This document shows positions 6,879 to 11,595 of a DNA stretch of 11,595 bases, piece after piece (position 1 is the stretch's first letter; every line of letters starts with the position of its first letter). A program made the translations under genes and the position numbers. The notes under the pieces were generated by a model. It ran no database searches. It was given only the letters and a program-made list of their open reading frames with translations, and was not told where the DNA came from. Source of the stretch: an uncultured Desulfobacterales bacterium (GTDB lineage Bacteria > Desulfobacterota > Desulfobacteria > Desulfobacterales > JAFDCJ01). The stretch is from NCBI GenBank assembly GCA_945787595.1, contig CALZJV010000154.1, positions 1-11,595 on the forward strand, read 5' to 3'.

Positions 6879-7775
6879 CTAAGTGTCTAACAAATCAGCT
6901 TTTTTAAGTATCTCTCTGATTTCTGATTTTTCCTTCTCCGAACTGGGCAACAGCGGCGGTCGGGGGTCGCCGCCGAAATATCCCAGCATATCCATTGCTG
7001 CCTTCAGACCGGGGACACCGTAGGTGGCGGTGACGGCCTGATTGACCGGAATCATTTTAAGTTGCAGCTTTTTAGCCTCTTCAAATTTGCCTTCCTGCAC
7101 AAGCTGGTAAATTCTGACGCAGATTTGCGGTGCGACATTGGCAAGGGCCAGCACACCGCCGACACAACCCAGGGTGAGAGCGCCGAACAATGCGCCGGCA
7201 GTTCCCACCAGCAAATTAAAGCCGGCATCGACATGATTTGCAATTTCCCCCAGCTGAATCACATTTCCGGTGCTGTCTTTAATTCCGATAATGTTTGGAT
7301 GGCGGGATAATTGGGCTACCAAACCGGCTGTCAGGTTGATGTGGGTGAATTTGGGAACATTGTACAGTAAAATCGGGATCGGCGTTTGATCCGCAACTGC
7401 GGTGAAATACGCATGCATGGCCGCTTCATTCATTCTTCCGCCATAATAGTGGGGCGTAACCACCAAAGCGGCATGGACACCACGCGCGGCACAATCACGG
7501 GTCAGTTCGATGGTCTCATGGGTGGATTCACATCCGGTACCGGCAATGACCAGCATATCATCCGGCGTTATCTCAACGACCTTTTCGACGAACTTTCTTT
7601 TTTCTTCTGCGGACAGATAAATATACTCCCCGTTTGATCCCATCGCAACCAGTCCTTTAAGGCCGGCTTTACTCCACTTCTCAATGTTGGCTGCCAGTTC
7701 GTCATAGGCGATATTGCCGTTGATAAAAGGAGTGGGGATGGGCGGGAATATCCCGTGAAAATTAATTTTCGACAT
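6879..7775 (-). CDS. DHDPS-superfamily aldolase, likely 4-hydroxy-2-oxoglutarate aldolase type
   Basis: A class I (Schiff-base) aldolase/lyase of the DapA/NAL fold, 298 residues from ATG 7775. The lysine forming the imine with the 2-oxoacid is Lys166 (GIKDSTGN) and the tyrosine of the proton relay is Tyr138 (LLYNVP). The carboxylate-binding loop reads GSNGE (46-50) instead of the GTTGE of dihydrodipicolinate synthase. The arginine that binds aspartate semialdehyde in DapA (YNVPGRT) is replaced by YNVPKFT. GSNGE and the stretch VTPHYYGGRMNEAAMHAYF resemble 4-hydroxy-2-oxoglutarate aldolase (HOGA1), which splits its substrate to pyruvate and glyoxylate. The start is supported by AAGGAA 7 bases upstream; an ATG at 7814 in the same frame lacks a site. 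Neighbouring Glc-type oxidase genes fit a glyoxylate or pyruvate link. Other 2-oxoacid aldolases of the superfamily remain possible. Confidence 0.82.
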   Translation of the reverse strand: MSKINFHGIFPPIPTPFINGNIAYDELAANIEKWSKAGLKGLVAMGSNGEYIYLSAEEKRKFVEKVVEITPDDMLVIAGTGCESTHETIELTRDCAARGVHAALVVTPHYYGGRMNEAAMHAYFTAVADQTPIPILLYNVPKFTHINLTAGLVAQLSRHPNIIGIKDSTGNVIQLGEIANHVDAGFNLLVGTAGALFGALTLGCVGGVLALANVAPQICVRIYQLVQEGKFEEAKKLQLKMIPVNQAVTATYGVPGLKAAMDMLGYFGGDPRPPLLPSSEKEKSEIREILKKADLLDT

Positions 7776-7782
7776 TTTATGT

Positions 7783-7788
7783 TTCCTT
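7783..7788 (-). promoter_or_regulatory. Ribosome binding site deciding the aldolase start
   Basis: On the minus strand AAGGAA stands 7 bases before ATG 7775. The in-frame ATG at 7814 has no comparable site, and the 13 residues it would add are unlike the family N-terminus. Confidence 0.65.
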
Positions 7789-7808
7789 TTTTTGTATGGG
7801 TTCAATTG

Positions 7809-7857
7809 ATACAATAAAATTTAAAATTACCGCCTCCCGATTATTTTAAAATTGTAT
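7809..7857. repeat. AT-rich imperfect inverted repeat between the GlcF and aldolase genes
   Basis: ATACAAT (7809-7815) and ATTGTAT (7851-7857) are exact reverse complements. The adjoining tracts TTTAAAAT and ATTTTAAA continue the pairing after a 4-base bulge, leaving a GC-rich loop around CGCCTCCCG. It begins at the stop codon of the iron-sulfur gene. It may be an RNA hairpin that adjusts expression within the operon or an attenuated terminator; no clean T-run follows. Confidence 0.4.
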
Positions 7858-9108
7858 TTAACGATCCTGCCCGGCTACGACCTGCGATATGTGGCGGACT
7901 TCCGTCTTTAAACCATGCCTGCGTACACCGTAAGATAACTGGATCATGCAGGCCGGGCAGGAAGTCACCAGTATATCGGCATTGGTTTTTTTAAGATTCT
8001 CCATTTTTCGATCGAGTACTTTTTGGGACAAGTCATAATGGGATAGCGCATAGGACCCTGCGCCGCCACAACACCAATCCGCTTCAGGCATTTCTCTGTA
8101 CTCAATCCCCGGTATATTTTTGAGAATTTCCCGGGGCTCTTTGGCAAGCCCCTGGCCGCGCGAGGCATGGCAGGGGTCATGATAGGTCACTGCCATAGGG
8201 TTATCAGGAGAGACGGCTAGGGGTTCATTGGGTACGATCAGCTCCACCATATCCTTAAAGAGAGATGCAACGGTTTTTGCCTGTTCATGACGTTTATCAT
8301 CGACGAAGAGATCCGGATATTTCTTCAAAAACGAAGCACAGCTGGAGCAGTCGGTAACAATGGCATCAAATTCACCCGACGCCAGTATATCCAGGTTCTT
8401 TGCGGCCAACTTTTTGGCGGCATCGATGTCACCATAGGAGTGGGCCGGCAGGCCACAGCAACAGTTATTCAGCAGGGTAACCGTTTTGCCGATTTTTTTT
8501 AGAAGCCCCAGGGTTGCTTCACCGGCTTCCTGTTGAATGACGTCGACACCGCATCCCACAAAATAGCCGATGCGCAGGGACTCTCCACTGCCTTCGTAAA
8601 CGCCGGGCTTGATTCTATCTCGAAACGGTAAAGGGGGCAGCTTCTCGATGATCTCCTCAGCCCGGGAAAAATCGCGCCCGAAAATCCTCAGCAATCCCAA
8701 TGCACGGGCCAGACTAGAAATTCCTGTGTTTTTACCCAGTGCGACGGCCCGAGCCGCCAGATGCAACCGTCGCGGATAGGGCAGAAGGTAGTCAAACAGA
8801 ATTTGGTGAATGGGCTTGCGGTCAACCTTTTCAAGGTATTCAGTTCGCGCTTTATTGACGAGGTCGGCGGTGGGAACGGCCGGGAAACAGTTGGCGGTGC
8901 AGGCGCCACAACCCAGACAATCATAAAGTGGTTCTTCGAGTTCTTTGTTCCAATCCAGCCGTCCTTCGATAAGCGCACGCAAAAGAGCCAGCCGGCCGCG
9001 GGCGACGCCGGATTCGTGGCCCGTGGAACGGAAAATCGGACAGGCAACCTGGCAAAAACCACATTTGTTGCACTGGGCAATCGCGTCGTAGTGTTCGGAT
9101 ATATCCAT
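7858..9108 (-). CDS. glcF: Glycolate oxidase iron-sulfur subunit-like protein (GlcF/HdrD family)
   Basis: This 416-residue protein is the electron-transfer partner of GlcD/GlcE-type flavoproteins, passing electrons from a 2-hydroxyacid towards the quinone pool at the inner face of the membrane. Two [4Fe-4S] ferredoxin motifs lie at the N-terminus: Cys13, 16, 19, 23 (CNKCGFCQVACP) and Cys64, 67, 70, 74 (CLGCGACTANCFP). Two CCG domains follow, one with Cys186, the 216-218 CCCG cluster and Cys254/257, the second with Cys313 (HDPCH), Cys346/347 (WCCGGAG) and Cys384/387 (SCPAC). No membrane helix is apparent. The ATG at 9108 has CGGAGC about 8 bases upstream. The flavoprotein gene lies upstream across an unusual 789-bp spacer rather than adjoining it. 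The family also includes D-lactate and heterodisulfide reductase-linked proteins, so glycolate as substrate is not proven. Confidence 0.88.
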   Translation of the reverse strand: MDISEHYDAIAQCNKCGFCQVACPIFRSTGHESGVARGRLALLRALIEGRLDWNKELEEPLYDCLGCGACTANCFPAVPTADLVNKARTEYLEKVDRKPIHQILFDYLLPYPRRLHLAARAVALGKNTGISSLARALGLLRIFGRDFSRAEEIIEKLPPLPFRDRIKPGVYEGSGESLRIGYFVGCGVDVIQQEAGEATLGLLKKIGKTVTLLNNCCCGLPAHSYGDIDAAKKLAAKNLDILASGEFDAIVTDCSSCASFLKKYPDLFVDDKRHEQAKTVASLFKDMVELIVPNEPLAVSPDNPMAVTYHDPCHASRGQGLAKEPREILKNIPGIEYREMPEADWCCGGAGSYALSHYDLSQKVLDRKMENLKKTNADILVTSCPACMIQLSYGVRRHGLKTEVRHISQVVAGQDR

Positions 9109-9149
9109 GTATAAAAGCTCCGCTTTGCTTAGGCCCTTGTCGGGCTTAA

Positions 9150-9169
9150 TCTGACGACATGTTGTCAGA
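9150..9169. promoter_or_regulatory. 20-bp imperfect palindrome upstream of glcF, candidate operator
   Basis: TCTGACGACA followed by TGTTGTCAGA is symmetric over 20 bases except for one pair (9155/9164). It lies about 40 bases upstream of the glcF start codon. Dimeric regulators of hydroxyacid oxidase genes, such as GntR-type GlcC or LldR, bind palindromes in such places, but I cannot assign the protein. A second small hairpin, GGCCC/GGGC (9132-9145), lies between it and the ribosome binding site. Confidence 0.45.
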
Positions 9170-9175
9170 AAATTG

Positions 9176-9438
9176 AGGTTTCAGGTGTCAGTGTTCAGCC
9201 CAGCCGCTGGCCTGAAAAGCGGCCAGATAAATCGAAGAAGAAACTCCAGCATGACAAATGTCGAATGTCGATTTACGAATGTCTAATTAAGGAATTTTTT
9301 CTATTTTATTTGTTAAAAAAAGCAGAGCGAAGCGACATCCACCATTCGTCAATCGTCATTAAATGAAGTTTCATACAAGGTTTCAGGATTTTGCGACTCG
9401 CCGCCTCCCTGACACCCGAAACCCGACACCTGAAACCT
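9176..9438. repeat. Inverted-repeat module 1 of the glc spacer
   Basis: AGGTTTCAGGTGTC (9176-9189) and its exact reverse complement (9425-9438) bound a 263-bp block. A third, 10-base copy AGGTTTCAGG lies at 9378-9387, also able to pair with 9429-9438. The block further holds a CTGGCC/GGCCAG hairpin (9207-9226), tandem CGAATGTC-like words (9256-9283) and an AT-rich stretch near 9294-9320. No protein-like ORF is seen. Confidence 0.55.
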
Positions 9439-9487
9439 GTAAGAATCGCATCATATGTGCGAAGGATTTGTCTATCAAAATATTTTC

Positions 9488-9559
9488 GCCACCAAGACAC
9501 AAAGACACAAAGTTAAATTATAATAACAATTATTGTTTGTGTCTTGGTGCCTTTGTGGC
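9488..9559. repeat. Inverted-repeat module 2 (ACACAAAG-rich hairpin)
   Basis: Arms 9488-9511 and 9536-9559 are reverse complements at 21 of 24 positions, separated by an AT-rich 24-base loop. The left arm contains a tandem ACACAAAG unit (two copies), and the right arm carries the complementary TTTGTGTCTTGG. This composition resembles dispersed intergenic repeats I recall from Deltaproteobacteria, though I cannot confirm copies from one window. Confidence 0.6.
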
Positions 9560-9707
9560 TATTCTTTCCGGTTTATCCGGGTTAGGTATGAGGATCGCTT
9601 CGCTAAAGGCTTGAGGCAAATTAGGACTGAATCATTTTTTTTTTGAACTTTCTCACCTCCAACTTCCAACCTTAAGCCTCAAACAATTATTTATCCCTAA
9701 AGTGATC
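9560..9707. other. Remainder of the glc spacer, no gene seen
   Basis: This stretch holds a run of ten T residues (9634-9643) without an obvious hairpin before it, and loosely repeated words such as CCTCCAACTTCCAACCTT. Frames open here read as low-complexity sequence generated by the repeats and match nothing I recognise. Confidence 0.4.
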
Positions 9708-9894
9708 GGTTCTGGGTTCAAGGTTCAAAGGTTATAACATACTGATTTCCATAGTTTTATATTCTATGGTTTGGATTGACCGCTTTCACCCAGTGGGTGA
9801 AACATGAAATTCGATCCGATTGACGCGTTATACTATTGTTAAGGCTATTTAGGGCATTTTAACCGGAAACCGTGAACCCTGAACCGCTCAACCT
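9708..9894. repeat. Inverted-repeat module 3 (GGTTC/GAACC flanks)
   Basis: GGTTCTGGGTTCAAGGTTC (from 9708) consists of spaced GGTTC words. Its near reverse complement GTGAACCCTGAACC (9872-9885) ends the module just before the flavoprotein stop codon. Inside are two clean hairpins: CCATAG/CTATGG (9749-9754 and 9764-9769), and TTTCACCC/GGGTGAAA with an AGT loop (9784-9802). The second hairpin lies about 100 bases downstream of the flavoprotein gene but has no T-run, so a terminator role is only possible. Confidence 0.5.
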
Positions 9895-9897
9895 AGG

Positions 9898-11595
9898 TTA
9901 TACTTTCCCCGGCAAACAACCGGGCGCAAAGATATTATCAGGATCCATGGCGGCTTTGATCCGGTGCATGACTTTCCATTCCGGCCGCGGCCTGCCGAAA
10001 ACATCATTTCGTTTCCTAAAATCATCCGGTGCCTTAACCAACAATCCATGACCGTTATGCTGGTCGATTCTTTCGCATAGGCGCGCCCAGTCATCATCGC
10101 TCATATCATCCAGGCCGGCAAGAAGCCGGCCGCATCCAAAGTCCAGAAAAACCTTCGACAATGCCGGGCGGCCGTCAAACTCACCCATAAAACCGGCAAC
10201 CCGATCCAGCGGAAAATCTGCGCGAAGAATAAAAGGAGATCGGCCAATCTCGTCGTAGGTATCGCCGAATCGGCCTTCATGCACAGGATAATCGGCCTTT
10301 TCCGGTGAATGAAGCCCGGCCTTTTCCAGCACGGCACCGCATTTTTCCAACTGATATTCCACCGTTTGAGAAAATCCTTCAAAGCCGATAACTATTTCCC
10401 AGTCACCGGAAACCTTGCGAGCAGATAGCTGATCGGTCGGCCGGCAGATCACATAGACTGGAGAAAGATTAGATTGAACGATTTTAAGAGCTGTTGCTGC
10501 GCAGGCGTCCAAGGATCCGGCGGCGGTTATGGCTGCACATCGCTCGGGTATCGTCGACACCCGCCAGGTGGCTTCTGCAATAAATCCGAGGGTGCCGGCC
10601 GAACCTGTCAGCAAGCGGGTCATATCGTAGCCGGCCACATTTTTAACGACCCTGCCGCCGGCGGTTACCAATACGCCTTTGCTGTCTATATATCGCAGGC
10701 CCAGCAAAAGATCGCGAGGTGCCCCATAGGCCATGCGCTCCGGGCCGCAAGCGGCCAACGCAACCAAGCTGCCGATGGTGGAGCTGGCGCTGAAAAATGG
10801 CGGTCTTAACGGCAACCATTGATTATTCTCCTTCAAATGCTCCTGAAGCGCTGCCAGGGACATTCCCGCTCCCACGGTAATTACCTGGTTGGGGGGATCA
10901 TACTCGATCACGTCAGCCATCGGCAGGCTGGATAGAGAGTGGGTGTCCCTGTCAAGCGTATTGCCGAACCGGCTGAAAGTCCCATTGCCAACCGGCATCA
11001 CCGCCTGTTTTTGCAGTGCGGCGGTTTTGATCTTTGTCATTAATTCCGACACGTGCGCTCCGTTGCCGGAACCACCTCGAACCTGTTCCGAAAGGGTAGG
11101 CTCCGGCGAATTTCCATCCTGGCCGGCATCTTTCGGCGGTGGAATCACTTTTCCGGGATTGAGGACATTATCGGGATCAAATGCACGTTTGAGGGCACGC
11201 TGGGCCTTAAAATCATCTTCTGAAAAAACCATACGCATAGCTTCCTGTTTCTCAAGACCGATGCCGTGTTCGCCGGATATGGTCCCACCTAGTTTAACGC
11301 AGGCCTCCATGATTTCCCAACCGGCCTTTTCAACCCGGTGCAACTGGTCGCTATCCCTGGAATCAAACAACAAAAGAGGATGCAGATTCCCGTCACCGGC
11401 ATGGAAGACGTTGCCGTGTTCACAGTTATAATTTTTTGTTATTTCGGCTACCTTGGCCAGGGCCTCGGGTAACTTGGTGCGCGGCACCGTTGCATCATTG
11501 ACCAGATAATTTGGAGCCAAACGCGCAACCGCACCGAATGCGCCGCGCCTGCCCTGCCACAGTAAGTTGCGCTCTTCGTTGTTTTTGGCTTCCTG
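9898..11595 (-). CDS. GlcD-GlcE fusion flavoprotein (2-hydroxyacid oxidase), 5' end cut
   Basis: A flavoprotein of the glycolate/D-lactate oxidase type, open through the right edge: codons continue in frame upstream of the TTG at 11520 (QGRRGAFGAVARLAPNYLV), so the start is outside the window and 565 residues are seen. The first ~155 visible residues are the C-terminal FAD-oxidase domain of GlcD, with VPRTKLPE, HAGDGNLHP (visible 65-73), ISGEHGIG (106-113) and the usual GlcD ending DPDNVLNPGK. After a Gly/Pro-rich linker the same frame continues into a complete GlcE-like FAD-binding domain: MPVGNGTFSRFGN, GSLVALAACGPERMAYGAPRD, GGRVVKNVAGYDMTRLLTGSAGTLGFI, and DPDNIFAPG at the end. In E. coli these are two genes, glcD and glcE. 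With the GlcF-like protein downstream it would form the substrate-oxidising complex. Glycolate versus D-lactate or another 2-hydroxyacid is undecided. Confidence 0.9.
   Translation of the reverse strand, partial: QEAKNNEERNLLWQGRRGAFGAVARLAPNYLVNDATVPRTKLPEALAKVAEITKNYNCEHGNVFHAGDGNLHPLLLFDSRDSDQLHRVEKAGWEIMEACVKLGGTISGEHGIGLEKQEAMRMVFSEDDFKAQRALKRAFDPDNVLNPGKVIPPPKDAGQDGNSPEPTLSEQVRGGSGNGAHVSELMTKIKTAALQKQAVMPVGNGTFSRFGNTLDRDTHSLSSLPMADVIEYDPPNQVITVGAGMSLAALQEHLKENNQWLPLRPPFFSASSTIGSLVALAACGPERMAYGAPRDLLLGLRYIDSKGVLVTAGGRVVKNVAGYDMTRLLTGSAGTLGFIAEATWRVSTIPERCAAITAAGSLDACAATALKIVQSNLSPVYVICRPTDQLSARKVSGDWEIVIGFEGFSQTVEYQLEKCGAVLEKAGLHSPEKADYPVHEGRFGDTYDEIGRSPFILRADFPLDRVAGFMGEFDGRPALSKVFLDFGCGRLLAGLDDMSDDDWARLCERIDQHNGHGLLVKAPDDFRKRNDVFGRPRPEWKVMHRIKAAMDPDNIFAPGCLPGKV

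Noticed and set aside
9488..9559. CRISPR-like array from the repeated ACACAAAG units
   Set aside because: Only two short tandem units and their inverted partners are present; there are no regular spacers and no cas genes.
9363..9614. 83-codon open frame on the + strand in the glc spacer
   Set aside because: The product is a translation of the ACACAAAG hairpin repeat, with no ribosome binding site and no family character.
9634..9643. Run of ten T residues as an intrinsic terminator
   Set aside because: No stable hairpin precedes it on the + strand, and no + strand gene lies upstream that would need it.
9784..9802. TTTCACCC/GGGTGAAA hairpin as terminator of the flavoprotein gene
   Set aside because: The stem is perfect, but no T-run follows on the minus strand and it lies about 100 bases beyond the stop codon; kept only as part of the repeat module.

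Overview
The window looks like a bacterial chromosome fragment of roughly even base composition with dense, mostly overlapping genes. The gene content (complete-looking trp genes, a stand-alone KAS III, a GlcD/GlcE/GlcF-type hydroxyacid oxidase with a CCG-domain iron-sulfur subunit, and long repeat-filled spacers) suggests an anaerobic or facultative member of the Desulfobacterota (former Deltaproteobacteria). This is inference from protein style and gene mix; no rRNA or other marker gene is present.

Layout. On the + strand, 1-2957 is the distal end of a tryptophan operon: trpC (3' part only), trpF, trpB and trpA, each overlapping the next by 1-8 bases. On the - strand, convergent to it with only 4 bases between stop codons, is a KAS III (FabH-type) gene with its own promoter-like sequence and a near-perfect 28-bp palindrome at the presumed transcription start. 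Next comes a 579-bp spacer (3994-4572) holding that promoter and two long foldable inverted repeats.

From 4573 to the right edge everything is on the - strand. In transcription order (right to left): a GlcD-GlcE fusion flavoprotein cut by the window edge, a 789-bp spacer full of inverted repeats, a GlcF-type iron-sulfur protein, a dihydrodipicolinate-synthase-superfamily aldolase whose motifs fit 4-hydroxy-2-oxoglutarate aldolase, an M20 metallohydrolase, and an NAD-dependent D-2-hydroxyacid dehydrogenase. The last four genes are closely spaced (82 bp, 18 bp, then a 4-base overlap) and probably form an operon.

How the genes work together. TrpC, TrpF and TrpB/TrpA perform the last steps of tryptophan synthesis. 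The - strand set is best read as 2-hydroxyacid/2-oxoacid metabolism: the Glc-type complex would oxidise a 2-hydroxyacid such as glycolate or D-lactate and pass electrons towards the quinone pool, the aldolase would interconvert 4-hydroxy-2-oxoglutarate with pyruvate plus glyoxylate, the dehydrogenase would reduce a 2-oxoacid such as glyoxylate, and the M20 enzyme would release an amino or hydroxy acid from an amide or acyl conjugate. The exact substrates are not determined by sequence. I saw no CRISPR array, transposase, tRNA or rRNA. The least explained DNA lies in the two long spacers.
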